From contig JAFBJZ010000616.1 in the NCBI GenBank assembly GCA_016785225.1, positions 2,097,001 to 2,161,000 on the forward strand: a stretch of 64,000 nucleotides of DNA, given 5' to 3'. Shown here piece after piece: positions 12,701 through 25,200 of this stretch (its first letter is position 1; every line of letters starts with the position of its first letter). A program made the translations under genes and the position numbers. The stretch comes from Psettodes erumei (taxonomy: Eukaryota; Chordata; Actinopteri; Pleuronectiformes; Psettodidae). A model generated the notes under the pieces. That model worked only from the letters and a program-made list of their open reading frames with translations. It searched no databases and was not told the origin of the DNA.

Positions 12701-15700
12701 GTGAACCTAATGGCAAAAACATACAAAACCTAAAATGATATCCAAAACGGACACATGAGGGATTCCAAACATCAAACAAGCTCTTGCTCTTCACCAGATG
12801 ATATCTAGTTTTTTTTTTAAACATAATGCAGATTATAGATTAGAATATGGTGAATAAGTTGACTGTTTCCCAGTCAGTCCTTTAAGAACTGTAATTCTTG
12901 GTAAAGGGCTGAGTGTATAAATGAAGGAGGGCTTTTCTCTATTGTAAATCCTTCTTTGATTCATCTCAGGAAATATCTGACACCCAGTATTATAATTTCA
13001 CTTTACATGTAGCGAATATGGAATATAGGAAAGTTTTTTCACAATATTTTAAGATTTTGAGAAGCGCTAGCGTGTGCGGGTTTTTGTGAATTAGCTAAGT
13101 TTTTGGTAGCAGTAATAAAATAAAAGTAAGTAAAAAGTAAAAGCATGCTATCTGTTTATCCCTCTATCCACTGCAGCCCTCCCTTGACACAGTTCTTCCT
13201 TGAATGCGGTGGCCTGGTGAGGACGGACAAGAAGCCCGCGCTCTGCAAAAGCTACCAGAAACTAGTTTCAGACCTGTGGCACAAGAACAGGTAGGTGGTT
13301 TGTTTCACGTCCGATCCATGTCATATGACGAGTATTCATTTTCCACTCCACATCATCGTAAATGTCATTAACCATGTTGTGTGTGTGGCTGTCAAACAGA
13401 CCCTCCTACGTGGTCCCAACCAACTTGTTCCAAGGGATCAAAGCCATAAACCCCATGTTCAGAGGATACTCTCAGCAGGTGAGTCCTCCCAGATGGCGAA
13501 ATAAATCTGCAATTTAAGTACACGCATGCATAAGTATTATTTAAATAAAAGATAAACAAAACTTGAGACAGATGTTGGCAGCTTTGTTCCATCGATACAT
13601 TGAAAAAAAAAATTTTTTATGATGCAGGCATGCTGATTTTTGGCCTCTTCTGCCAGTTTGAAATATGAACTAAACATGAGGAGCAACACATGAAATGAAA
13701 TTTAAATTGATTTAGCTGTACAGTTTGTAAGACGTTCACACATCAGAAGTGTTCTCGTTTTTTCAGCGTGTTCAGAAAACTGTGCTGAATGCAGTGGCTT
13801 TCGTTTGCTTTTTGCCGAGCTGGAGTTATTATGGGTCTGATATATCCGGGCTATAATTTCGCCGCAGTCTTCCACTCCATAACCCTCGATGCTCCTTCCT
13901 TTACACAAACGGCATTAGCTCCAGCTCAAATCACTCAGCCAGATAAACTGAAATCCTCTCCCTTGCAATCATTAACTCGGAGCTTCAGACTGTTATTCGC
14001 CAGAAATGCTGACGTTAAACCTCAAGGTATATCGCTTGATTGGAATCCAGGAGGCGTTTGAAAGAAAAGCTCCATGCGCTATACATATAAAGGATTTCAA
14101 AAGGCGTTTTACTGAGGCACGTCTCGCCTTTGTGCAGTGTCTGTAAATAAGGGATTTATATGGCTGAATGGTGGAACGATAAAAGGGCCTCTTTCCTCTT
14201 GGCTTGCCAGTGTTTATTCAGAGGAGTTAGCTGAGGAATATTCATTTGTCACGCCACGCCGGGCCGCGCAGCCTTGGAATTAGCTTTGCCGTGAATGAAG
14301 TGAACATTCCAGGTCCTGGGAGAGGAGAGTTCGTCTGACTGGAGAGGGAGATTGGATATCTGAGGTTCATTAAGTTTGATTGCACATTCATGAGCATTTG
14401 CTCTCAGATTTTGCGATGGGGGACTGGGACAAACAAGGAGGCTTTGTGGTGGTTGTTTTGTAATTTGGAGGAAAAAAATTGCTTTGGAAAGCCTTTCCTG
14501 TGTCTGTCAACCTTGATTATATTTAATGCCTGTGTTGTACTTTAAGGTTAAATTCAAGAAGAAATCATGAGCTTTTTGTCACACGCTATCAGGACAAAGA
14601 TAACTGCTCTCTTTCTTCAGGACTCGCAGGAGTTTCTGCGCTGCTTGATGGACCAGCTTCACGAGGAGCTGAAGGAGCCGCTGTCCGAGCCCTACGACCA
14701 GTCCAGCGGCATCACGGTGGACGACGGCCCCGAGGAGGACAACCGCAGCCAGTCGGACAACGACTTCCAGTCGTGCGAGTCCTGCGGCAGCAGCGAGCGG
14801 GCCGACAACGAGGCGCAGGGCGGGAACGCGCACGCCGACGACACCAACGAGGCCGAGATGCTGATCCCCGAGCAGGACGAGATACAGGCCAACAGGGAGT
14901 GGCAGAAGGAGAAGAACATGATTAACGACCTGTATCGCGCCGGGGTTCACGGGGTCATGGGGGGAAGCTCTGGAGGGGACGTGGACAAAGATGTGGACAC
15001 CACAACCGAGACCACGCCCATTATCAGCAGCCAGGGAGCCATCAAGCTTCAGGGCAGAACATCAGGTCATCTCTCTGTAATGTACTTTGATTGTGTTGCA
15101 CGACTTTATTATCCTCCTCCAACTGAAGGTTTTGAAACCCTGTAATATTTGGCCTGCCGCCCCCAGATTCTTTCCCAGACATCCAGATGTCCAACCCCAT
15201 GAGACCGCAGAGTCCGGTCCCCATGGAAGGACACATTCCCAAAATGTCGAGCAGCCCGCCCAAAGCTGCGTCTGGCTGGCCCAGCCTAAACCCTGCACAC
15301 AAGAAAGGTAATGAGAGGCCGTCACATCCAGACTGAAAGCTCGGAAAGACAGGGTCATTGCGGGCTTGTTGTATCTTTGAATCCATCGAACACTATCTCA
15401 TGTTTCTCTCTCTGCCCCCCCCACCCCGACAGCAGTGACCACATTCTCGCCACCAAAGAGCAAGCGCCAGAAGAAATACCGCAGCGTCATCTCAGATGTG
15501 TTCGATGGGACCATTGTCAGCTCAGTTCAGTGCCTCACCTGTGATCGGGTTAGTTCTCTGGAAAAACAGCAGGATTGCTTTGAGGCTGAGATGGAAAAGT
15601 AGCAGAGGAGAGCAAGAGGGGGAGACGTTTGAAGTGCGGCCGTTAGCTCTCCTGAGACGCATCTATTGTGTCTGTGCGGCAGGTGTCCGTGACCCTGGAG

Positions 15701-18700
15701 AACTTCCAGGACATCTCGCTGCCCATCCCGGGGAAGGAAGACCTGGCCAAGCTCCACTCCTCCACCCACCAGACCTCCATGGTAAAAGCAGGCTCCTGCG
15801 GGGAAGCGTACGCGCCGCAGGGCTGGATCGCGTTCGTCATGGAATACATCAAGAGGTGTGTGTGTGTGTGTGTGTATGAAATATCAACTCTATATTTATT
15901 TACGTTTTCACAGCAGGGATTCTTAGCTCTTTGCTCCTTTTGGTCCAAATGTACTCCTGTGTGTTTCCGTATTTAGTTGGTTCTGGGGTCCGGTGGTTAC
16001 GCTACAAGATTGTCTCGCAGCTTTCTTTGCCAGAGACGAACTGAAGGGTAAGTTAGTGGGTGGAAATCTCCTCTACAAACACAAATGCTAAGATTGGATC
16101 CTCAGTCGTTTTCTTGCTGTTTTCTAGGAGACAACATGTACAGCTGTGAAAAATGCAAGAAGTGAGTACCATGTTTTCAGTGGCTTTGCTAAAATCTGAA
16201 CTGGACTGCTGCTGTAATGATGAATCTTCTCCGTCTTTTTTCCCCCCTTAGGTTACGAAACGGAGTCAAATTTTGTAAAATGCAAAGTTTGCCAGAGGTA
16301 TACAGACAACTCTTGTACTTCACATCATGAAGAAAACAAAAATCTTCTTCCCTTCCATTTTTCACGCGCCGGGCGACTGCATTAAAACCTCTTTGCCTGT
16401 TCCTCCAGATCCTGTGCATCCACCTGAAGCGCTTCAGGCACGAACTCATGTTCTCCACCAAGATCAGCACCCACGTCTCCTTCCCGCTCGAGGGCCTGGA
16501 CCTGCAGCCGTTCCTGGCCAAAGACAGCCACGCCCAGACCACCAACTATGACCTGCTGTCCGTTATCTGTCACCACGGCACTGCCAGCAGTGAGTCGGGC
16601 CCCTTTCCTGCATCAGACGGGTGCATCTGCCATCAGTTGGCGAGCAGGGGTGTCCTGCATTCATTAGGCTGTTGGAAAATTTCACATTCTCGTCGGGTTT
16701 GCGAATGCTGCTCTAATGCCTCCCCATCTGCTGCCAGGTGGCCACTACATAGCCTACTGCAGGAACGATGTCAACAATCTGTGGTACGAATTCGACGACC
16801 AAAGTGTGACCGAGGTGTCGGAGTCCTGCGTCCAGAACGCCGAAGCCTACGTGCTCTTCTATAAGTAAGTCATCGTGCTGGACTTGGAAGGTTTACACTC
16901 ACCCAGACAGTTTTAAGATTCGCTGCGCAGCTTCGATAGCCGTAACTCACGCGCCGGATTAGATCACTCTGTTTTCTGCTCCTGTCACAGAAAGAGCAGC
17001 GAGGACGCGGTGAAAGAACGCAGGAGGGTGTCGGGTTTGTTCAGCATGATGGAGCCCAGCCTCCTGCAGTTCTACATCTCCCGCCAGTGGCTCAACAAGT
17101 TCAAGACCTTCGCCGAGCCGGGGCCCATTTCCAATGATGACTTCCTGTGTTCGCACGGAGGCACGTATGGCCGCAGTGGTTTTCTCGCCTGCGAACAGAA
17201 ATCCTTTCCCTCGCCCCATGTCCAAGCAGTTAGCGGGGAAAAAAAAAACTGCGCCCCGTCCTCTCTCTTGCTTTCATCTTGCCTGGGGATTTTTGACTTT
17301 GACAAAGGATGCAGAGTATTCCCATCACAACATAGCAGGCTTCAAAAGAGGGGGGTTTTACTCCTCTTTGTGCAGATGATCCCTCTTTCCTCTTTAAGTA
17401 GTCAAGAGGGAAGGATTCTTAAAGGGTTTGTGCCAGTCGAGCTCTTTTCTTCTCAGTCCTCTGTTCAGACCGGAAATTATGGAATTGAAAAAAAAAAATT
17501 GAATTTATGAGAAAGCTGTTCGGCTGCAGTGGCTGTGCTGAATGTTTGTGCTCATCGTGTAAATAAGCACCTACAGGTTGTTTCCTCCTAATTAGCAGCT
17601 ACCAGCGTGTTACAACTGGGCCAGGCAGGTACATAAGTAGCAATAATACCACCTCTGAGAAACACTGATTGTTTTGCCGTTGTGCGGTCGGCTGTTTCAT
17701 TTTGCAAGAAAATCCGACAGTATCACAGCTTATTTTCACTTTCCTCTTCGTGAGCCAAGGGTGTCATCAGAAATCTATATTTAAGCATGTTGAGCAATTA
17801 TCAGGGGCACGTGCTGCATGTTTCTCAAGGAGAGATTTTTCTAAATAAGAGCCATAAAAAAAACATTTCAGGCAGAAGCCAGACAAGAAACAAACTAGAA
17901 TTTGATTGTATGTGCATATTTTAAGCATATTAGGTAATATATGTTACATAATTTCAATTTCAGGAATTTAAGGACCTACTACACTGAATGACAAATTATT
18001 GCAACTATTGCTTAATTTAGTATTCAAGCATCACTTTTTATTTCTCAATTCATTAGCTCATCTTGTCAGTCCTCTCTGTTGTAGCAAAGTGTCATTGCTT
18101 TTCTGCACGTGCCTCTCGTGCCACAAAGCAACACAAAGCATTTCCTTTGATTTCAGCTTCTTACAATTTGCAATATAAATCAACAGATGAAGCAAAATGA
18201 CTTTGTAGGTGGAATATTGTAGATATATCAAGTCTGTGGATACAACTTATCTTATCTCACTTGATAACTCCAGTTGAACAATTTGAACTTTTCAAATTTT
18301 ACCGTCAATCAACAAATCACAACAACAAGAACGCAGCAGGCACTGTTGGTTTTGAACTTGTTGGATTAAACAGAAATGTTTAAATGATAGCAGAAATATA
18401 ATGGTAAAGTAGGATTGCAGTAATCTAGCTTCAAGAATCAGGAAAGGACTATTTGAAATCTTCATTGCATTGCCCTCTAATAGGGTGGCTCTCAACTTAG
18501 TTTATGACCATTTAAAATGATGCAAAGTTTTTGTATGACCCTTTGTCACAAGTTATGGCCTCAGTGATGAAACGAGAGCAATTGTTCCTCAGATCATTTC
18601 ATTTAACAGGCTGAACAGGCGATTTATCTTGGAATAGTGTTAATGATAGGTGCTGGGGTAGGGATATTTGGTTGGAGAGGTGACACAGATTTTTTTTTGC

Positions 18701-19270
18701 ATAGTTGATCTTATTTTCCCCTTCAACATTCCGTATGTTTCTATACCGCATCTCGACACACAACATCACAATTAAAATGTTCAAATGAATGTCTGAAGGG
18801 TGTTTCCATGTGTTTCATCAGGCGTGCCCCCCAACAAAGCAACGTTCATCGACGACCTGGTTGTAATGCTGCCGCAGAACGTGTGGGATCACCTTTACAG
18901 CAGGTACGTGCGACAGACAGGCAAGATGTGAGAGCGACAAGGGGCTCTGAGCGTATTCACATCTTCCGTCGCTCGTTGTTCTCACGATTTTACCATTGTT
19001 TCCTTTTGTAGTGTTAATTTGACCCTTGTGAGTTAATGTGGACTGCTGCCTGCAGGTACGGAGGGGGACCAGCTGTAAACCACCTGTATGTTTGCCACAC
19101 GTGCCAGATTGAGATCGAGAAACTGGAGAAACGCCGCAAGACGGAGCTGGACATGTTTGTCCGGGTAAGGATTTACCGCGCGTGTTTGTCGGCAAAACCA
19201 CGAGCAGCGAGCAAACGCCAGCTTCAGCCATATTAAGTTTAAAAAGAGGGTGTCTGCGAGCAGCCAGTAC

Positions 19271-19303
<33 letters not shown>

Positions 19304-20878
19304 GACCCATTCTCCAGCGTCTTTCATCCGTTGATAGGCCGCATGTGTCGGTGCTCTTCACCTAGCAGGAGATGAGAGGTGTGAGCCCAGCCAAAGCTTT
19401 ATGATTAATGCATTGTGACAGATGCAGCTGTTGTTAGCTTCAGTAAGCTAACAGGAAGAGCAGGAGAGGGACTGTATCATTTCCAAGAAAGATGAAATTG
19501 GTGCAGTGTGGTGTTAAGACTGTCTTCTAATTGGAATAACCACCGGAGAGAATTGATTAGTTTTTTTTCTTCTCTGCTCTCAACCTCACTTAATTATTTT
19601 TTTGCCCCCCCATCCTTTCTCCTCCCTCTTGTCTCTACCGCTTACTCCTCCCCCATTTCCTCTGTCCCTTTCCTCCCTCTGCTCCCCCCTCTCTGTAGCT
19701 GAACAAGGCGTTCCAGGAGGAGGAGTCTCCAGTGGTCATATACTGCATCAGCATGCAGTGGTTTCGTGAGTGGGAGGGCTTTGTCAAAGGAAAAGACAAT
19801 GGTGATTGGACACAAGTCTTGCCTTTCCATTCATGTTTCAGTGCCTTATTAGAAAGCTTAACCTGCTTTATGCGTCAGATATTTGATATCTGGTGATTGA
19901 TTACGATTCATCGCAGCTGCTTGTTTGATGTAAATTCAACATATTGAACAAATATCACGTCTCATCTAGACATTTTTTTTAATGGTCAGAAGAATATGGT
20001 GGATGAATTGTTTCATGCCGAAAGCTGCTCATGTTCAAAGAAACTGTGAAGTCCCATTCCTCGTCTTGATTTATCTTCAAAGAGTTTGCCTCCATCCCCC
20101 GAGTCACGTTTCCCTCCTGCTGCAGCAAAACGGAGCTTCCGACTATATTTCATTTTTATTCCACTTGTTCTCATTTTTTTTTCTTCCCCCGCTTGGTATT
20201 GTCATATCTATTAATAACATCTTTCATCTGGTTCGTATGCCAATGTCTGTTCTCAGACTTTTGCTCCTATAATATTTGTTTCTCAAGTGGAGTAGAGAAA
20301 TTGCTTTTCATATCATGACAAAAGCATTTGACATTTTAACATCATTGCTCCTTAAAACAATAGGACTGAGAATATATTTCTGAAAAATAGGCATGGATGT
20401 CGCTGCTGTATACAACTGTGACAACTGATTGTCTTTCTTCTTCTTTAAGATCCACCAGGACCCGTTGACAATTCAAAGATTACAGTTAACAAGAATGGCC
20501 ATTTAACACTCAAACAAGGTACTATTATTATTATTATTATTGTTGATTTGATATTGTTTTATTGTTTCTTTGCTTTTATGATATAGAAAGGCTTTTTGAT
20601 TTTTTTCAGAAGCATAAAATAGGTACATTATGAAAACTATAATTTGATTAAATCACGATGATCTTGAACTATGTAGATATTTGTGATGTGTAAGTGTTGG
20701 TGACTGATCTGACCCTGCAGGAGCTGACTCGGGGCAGATCTCCGAAGAGACGTGGAACTTCCTCCACTCCATCTACGGCGGCGGCCCGCTGGTGACAGTG
20801 CGGCCGAACGTGGGCCACCAGGAAGCTGAGTCCTCCCAGTCTGAGGAGAAGATCGAGGTGGAGACGCGCTCGGTTTAA
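6241..20878 (+). CDS. usp33: usp33, ubiquitin carboxyl-terminal hydrolase 33
   Basis: USP33 is a cysteine deubiquitinase (a VHL-interacting family member with paralogue USP20) acting on cytoplasmic, Golgi and centrosomal substrates. Coding exons: 6241-6324, 6416-6469, 6564-6626, 9267-9416, 9740-9848, 11534-11603, 13177-13290, 13400-13478, 14621-15065, 15167-15307, 15433-15548, 15683-15855, 15977-16047, 16128-16161, 16252-16297, 16409-16589, 16738-16864, 16991-17160, 18822-18903, 19056-19164, 19699-19801, 20450-20518, 20721-20878. Phases agree throughout, giving 915 residues (human isoforms about 911-942). Domains in order: ZnF-UBP (CPHLD, CQDC, WCYAC), catalytic Cys box GNTCYMNAALQAL, an acidic insert, CLTC and CEKC zinc ligands, His box SGHYIAYC, then two DUSP domains. 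The start was chosen by alignment to the human MSAFRNHCPHLD region. DFQSCESC, the HTCQIEIEKLEKRRK segment and the C-terminus KIEVETRSV favour USP33 over USP20. Oddities: an eight-residue gap at 15855/15977 and a GC donor at 17161. Confidence 0.95.
8740..8990 (+). mobile_element. Old non-autonomous repeat element, copy B (degenerate)
   Basis: Matches the same family as copy A in its middle (cttttctttgtctaatttga followed by cagtaaactgaa, then gatagaccaaatgatgagtt). Heavily eroded, with no ORF. It sits in a usp33 intron. Boundaries are approximate. Confidence 0.45.
9701..9728. repeat. GT microsatellite next to the usp33 exon 5 acceptor
   Basis: Fourteen GT units ending eleven bases before the exon that starts at 9740; the repeat replaces much of the polypyrimidine tract. 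Confidence 0.95.
9849..11533 (+). other. usp33 intron, nothing else seen
   Basis: Runs from the donor AGAG|gtcagc to the acceptor before the catalytic-Cys exon. No exon, repeat family or RNA gene was recognised. Confidence 0.6.
11534..11603 (+). other. usp33: usp33 exon with the catalytic cysteine box
   Basis: Encodes GLTGLKNIGNTCYMNAALQ followed by ALSN; the cysteine of GNTCYMN is the USP nucleophile. Acceptor ctcccccag, donor CTG|gtgaga. It enters at phase 1 and leaves at phase 2, which fits the flanking exons 9740-9848 and 13177-13290. Confidence 0.93.
11604..14620 (+). other. usp33 introns around exons 13177-13290 and 13400-13478
   Basis: The two small exons encode CPPLTQFFLECGGLVRTDKK and onward to FRGYSQQ of the catalytic domain. 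The rest of this stretch is intron. Several short ORFs and T-rich tracts are present but none shows conserved protein sequence. Confidence 0.6.
15683..15855 (+). other. usp33: usp33 exon ending in YIKR at a GT microsatellite donor
   Basis: Encodes VSVTLENFQDISLPIPGKED to FVMEYIK plus AG of the next codon. The donor is AAGAG|gtgtgt, the start of a GT repeat covering 15856-15874. In human USP33 and USP20 the next residues are FVVSC(V/T)PS before WFWGP; here the next recognisable exon starts at WFWGP. Confidence 0.9.
15977..16047 (+). other. usp33: usp33 exon starting at WFWGPVV
   Basis: Encodes (S)WFWGPVVTLQDCLAAFFAR to DELKG. Acceptor cgtatttag. Joining AG from 15855 to the first T gives a serine and keeps the frame, but skips eight residues conserved in USP20 and USP33. 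Confidence 0.9.
16738..16864 (+). other. usp33: usp33 exon with the catalytic histidine
   Basis: Encodes SGHYIAYCRNDVNNLWYEF to AEAYVLFY. The histidine of GHYIAYC and the acidic partner in the YEFDDQSV segment complete the USP catalytic site. Acceptor ctgccag, donor TATAA|gtaagt. Confidence 0.93.
16991..17160 (+). other. usp33: usp33 first DUSP exon with apparent GC donor
   Basis: Encodes KSSEDAVKERRRVSG to SNDDFLCSHGG. The DUSP fold starts at PSLLQFYISRQWLNKFK. The only junction that keeps the conserved HGGVPP reading is GGAG|gcacgt joined to 18822, that is a GC-AG intron. Confidence 0.85.
17161..18821 (+). other. usp33 intron with GC donor
   Basis: AT-rich intron beginning gcacgt and ending tttcatcag. 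No other gene was recognised within it. Confidence 0.65.
19273..19302. repeat. GT microsatellite
   Basis: About fifteen GT units in the usp33 intron that follows exon 19056-19164. Confidence 0.95.
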
Positions 20879-21965
20879 ACAAGCACTTGACAGCAAACAT
20901 TGGGAAGCATTTAAAAAATGAAAAGCCTTTTTTTATTTTGCACTTGACTTTTATTTCAAGAAACATTCAAGCAAAGGACCTCATCTTTACCGCTACATGA
21001 CAGCCTTCGACAGCTGACAGAGGGAATTAACATGTCTAAAAGGGTTTGTCGTTTTGTACAAATCTGTATAAAGACCTCTTTGATTTCTATTAGCACTGTA
21101 GTTATTCATGTGTCGGGTTTTTTTCAGAACCAAGCATTTTAAGTATGTGCAGCTAAAAAATTCCACTGAATGCCATATTTCTTTTTTTCTAGACCAAATA
21201 AGCACATATTGTTTGTCCAAGTGTCTTGTGTTGCTGATATTGATGAATCACAATACATTTTGCTGTAGATATATATCACATTGTTCTTGTTGTAAGAGAA
21301 TATTGTCCAATGAATGGTAAGGAGAGCAAAATGTGACACTTAAAAGTGATGAAAATCATAAGGTTATGAAGGGACTAATTACTGACTAGTCTCAGGAATG
21401 ATTTTTTTTTTGTGTGTTTTGCACTGTTCTGTATACATACAAATTGGCATGCTCACACAAATGACCGGTTTGTATTTGAATGTACCAGTACTGAAAAGTG
21501 ACAGTATGCTGGTCGAGATTCAGCACTTGGTTATTTATCACAGAAGGGAGTGATTTAATATGATGTTAATAGATTCTTTTTTGTAGAAAATAAGTGGCAG
21601 GCAGAGTCTGTTAAGAATGCATGCTCTAACACTCAAAACCAACCCAGTTTAACATCACATGTAACTGCATGTAAATGCAAAGCTGCTCATAAACTGTGCA
21701 CGCAACTCACAATCTGGATCTTCACTAAATTGTACAGCTACAGAAAGCATATTGCAGTATGTAATCGGCAGCATCAGCAGCAGCAATCCAGTTAAGTAGA
21801 GGCATTATTTTTGTGTATGGGCATGGTGTTGCTTAATGTGTTGGCTGATAGGGGGTAAACGGAATGCTGTACTGTAAGTTTTTGCATATGGATGTCACTT
21901 GAGTAAGATCTTCCCTGATTTTTTTGCTGGCTGACACAATTAAAACTTGATGAAAACATGCTGAA
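20879..21965 (+). other. usp33: usp33 3' UTR
   Basis: AT-rich sequence after the TAA at 20876-20878. The best polyadenylation signal is ATTAAA at 21939-21944. No AATAAA at a better position was seen. The 3' end is therefore approximate. Confidence 0.6.
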
Positions 21966-22099
21966 CAGTGTGGTCACATTAATTGTCGCCCTTTGCTGAT
22001 TTCTGCAAGGTGGCGTGTTCGCTCGGTGCGAAACAGGGGGGAAATTAGACAAGAGAAGTCAATTATACTGTGCACTGTCCGTCATTAAAAAAAGCATCA

Positions 22100-22289
22100 G
22101 GACACAGGTTTCAATTAAACTAGGTTATCCGGAGAGTGTGTACCCGCTTGTTGTCCTGACAGGAGCAAAAATGTACAGTATAGTGTTGCATTTTGACGAG
22201 CGCGGCTGAATCGGCTCACACACCCCGACTAGTTGACTGGACTGAAAACATGGCTGCGGCCGAACGTGCAGCAAATTTACGGAAGTGAG
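22100..22289 (+). promoter_or_regulatory. zzz3: zzz3 promoter and non-coding first exon (approximate)
   Basis: Starts about 150 bases after the usp33 poly(A) signal. A donor GTGAG|gtatgt ends the proposed leader exon at 22289. A short upstream ORF starts at 22250 (MAAAERAANLRK) and its TGA at 22286-22288 lies one base before the donor. The transcription start is not determined from the sequence. Confidence 0.55.
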
Positions 22290-25200
22290 GTATGTGTAAT
22301 TCTTCAGCTACAAAAGCTATTTAGAACTCTATCTCCTATTCGGTACTTGTAGCACAGCAAATGACAAAACCTGAATTTATTATCCCACCAAAATGCCTAC
22401 GACCGGCACTGTTTGCAGTACACAAATATATCGGCAAAGTTATGCGCGGAACAATCAGCTAGCTTGGCTAGCTAATATTAACCTGCAGCGGCTAGCCATA
22501 GCTGCTAACTGGTTACCAACTGCCGTTATGCTGCTAACTATGCTACTTCAGCAGTTGAAGTGGAAACCTCGGCAAAACATTATGTTAGTAGCGACTCCCA
22601 TCGTTTTCTACAATGTGCTGTTGGTGGACTTAACGTATGTGCCTGTAGCAGAGCTAGCTAAAATATACGCGATGTTAGTAACGTTGTTAGAGAGGCTACA
22701 ATTGCAATCGCCACGATTCTTTGCACGATGCGGTTAACGGGAAAACTAGCCGAGGTAACGTTAGCCAACTTGGCTAACTAGTCGTACACAAGAAAAACAG
22801 AATTTGGCTTAGTTGTATTGAAGTGTACTTGTTCATTGGGTGTCATGGAAATGGTGTAATGAAAAACATGAATTCCATGGGAGCAACAGCCTGTAGTTTG
22901 GTGTCTTAAGCGTTAATGTTGTATATTTAGCTCAGAAAGCTAAAGGTAGTTAGTTTGCCGAGGTTAGCTCGCTAAACAGCAAGCTACCCCATGTAACGTT
23001 TGCTGGGAAGTTGCCCCATGCTAACATTTAGCCTGCTCACCATGAACCACCTGTGTTGTTTTGACTAAACGCGTGTCCGGAGTTTTTAACGGTGAACTTT
23101 GGAGTTCACCTGCCGCATACTAGCGTTAACACATCCGGTGGCACCGTTGGTTAGTCACGGTAGTTTAACTGCATCCTCGTGCTTCCAACTTTTGTCGGTG
23201 CTGAGCTCGCGGCAGCTGATTAGCTGGGATGTTGGTGTTTGAGCGATTCTCGTCGGTGTGTATAGCAACACCACTTCGTGGATTTTTTGTTGCCAGTAGG
23301 CCCTGTGGAAGTGTTGAACTTCAGGTCAGCAACAGAGACGAACAGACGCACACGACGGTAAAACAGCACAAAGCTTGTTTGTTTACCATAACGCTATCCT
23401 TACGCTATCACCGAGTTAGCTTAGCTGGTTTGCCAACAATAGCCTTAAGACTTAGGTTTACGGAGGGTTTGCTTGTGGTTTAAAGGAGTTTACACCCTTT
23501 GATCTAAATGAAACCAGTGTTTAGTGCACGAAGGCAAATGGACCATCTGTAAGCCCTGGTCTGTCAGGATTTTAGCCATGCAATCAGCACGTGTTTTACA
23601 TAACTTCCCAACCAAACGCGCTCTACTGAGCAGGAAGTGGGTTGATTGAAAGTTTGTCACACATGTGTCCTACCTAAGTAGCTGCACTGACGTACAACAT
23701 ACTCTGGCTTTGGCGCTTAAAATGCGAGTTAAGCTGCAGCGTGAGAGCAGAAGTTGTTTTTGTCGGGATCAGTGGCCATACATGGGCGGTACATTGACCC
23801 AAGTATATGTCATTTCTTGCTATTCCTTCTGGCAGTTCGCACAAATAAAGTGACATGCACGTGTATGATCACTGCAGTCCAAGATTATGTCTCATGATAC
23901 TTCAAGTACTACGCCAAAGTAGTTGTATCGTTGGACTCCCAGGTATTTGATTGCTACATATTTTGTTAAATTTAAAAAAAAACAAAAAAAAAACGTACAA
24001 GATCTAATTTCATAACATGTAATCATCATTTGGGGATTCTGACTCTCATTATGCTGCCATTACAATATGTTAGATTATTTTCCAGCTGTCAAAGTTTGTT
24101 TTCCTTTGTTTTTTTGTTGCGGTTATCCTACAGTTAAGTTGGGTTCACGTCCCCGTTGTCATTAAGGCTGTGGAAAGTCTTTATTTCAGATTTTGCTCGT
24201 TGGATGATTGTTTTGTTCATATGCAAACTTCTTTGTCTAGTATCCTAAAGTACCATGTGATATTGCAGTTCAGAATCCCATGCCTGTCATTCTGAGAGAT
24301 TAAAAAGTCTGTTCTTTAATAGACTGCATGGGGAGCAGAGTAAGAAGTGCACTTGACTGTTGGATGTAGTTCCCTCCCTCCAAAGGTCCAATAAACCTGT
24401 TTCATCCAGACCCTTTCTCAATAATTTAGTTTGGGGAGACACATCTATCTTATTATTAGATGTATCCCATTTACCATTTATCATTTATTACTGTATTAAA
24501 GTCCCCAGCACAGATTAATGTGCCTTGTTATTGCGAAGCAATCAGTTCAAGAACATTTTTCATAATACTGTGATTGCTTTGTGGAGGTGAATTAACACAA
24601 AGAAAGGTGCTGTATTTCTTTTTCCATTTTTCCTTGCACTATCTCTGGTCTCCCTAAAATAATAATAAATTGTGTTCAGAGAAGCTCCTCTAAAGTTCCA
24701 CTACCACAGAACAATAGCTCAGTCTACACTTTGGCAACATAAACATATGGACTGTGACAGTAACGGATGATATTAACAAGAACAATGGGGGCCGGTATAA
24801 CATTGTCTTCTGACTTCAGGGTCTTAAACTGCCCCGCCGTCTCGACAAACCTGTTAATATGCTGGCGGAGAATCCATCCTACATCACCCCTCTGCAGCTC
24901 CCTATTTGCAGAAAGCAAAGTCTTATTTCCCTCTTGAGCCAAGCAATCATTTAGTCTATTCACGGTCATTTATGTTCTTTTGTTCACGCATCAGGGATTC
25001 AGGGCAGATAAAAGGCTAAGAGATAAAAGAAAGGAATTCAGATATGCCACTATTGAAATTATCTTTATGGGGGAGACGGGGTACATATAAAGCTGTGTGT
25101 GTATGTGACCATCTGCATGGGCACGGATTAGCAGCTGAAAGGTGTTGTATTCATGCCTTTTTTTTACCCCAGGGGCGTTTATTCTATAACTTTAACAGCG

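Noticed and set aside
14579..14950. Minus-strand 123-codon ORF
   Set aside because: Antisense shadow of the GC-rich usp33 exon 14621-15065.
22393..22737. 114-codon ORF just after the zzz3 leader exon
   Set aside because: Made by repeated gctagc/gctaac words; no domain, and it lies in the leader intron.
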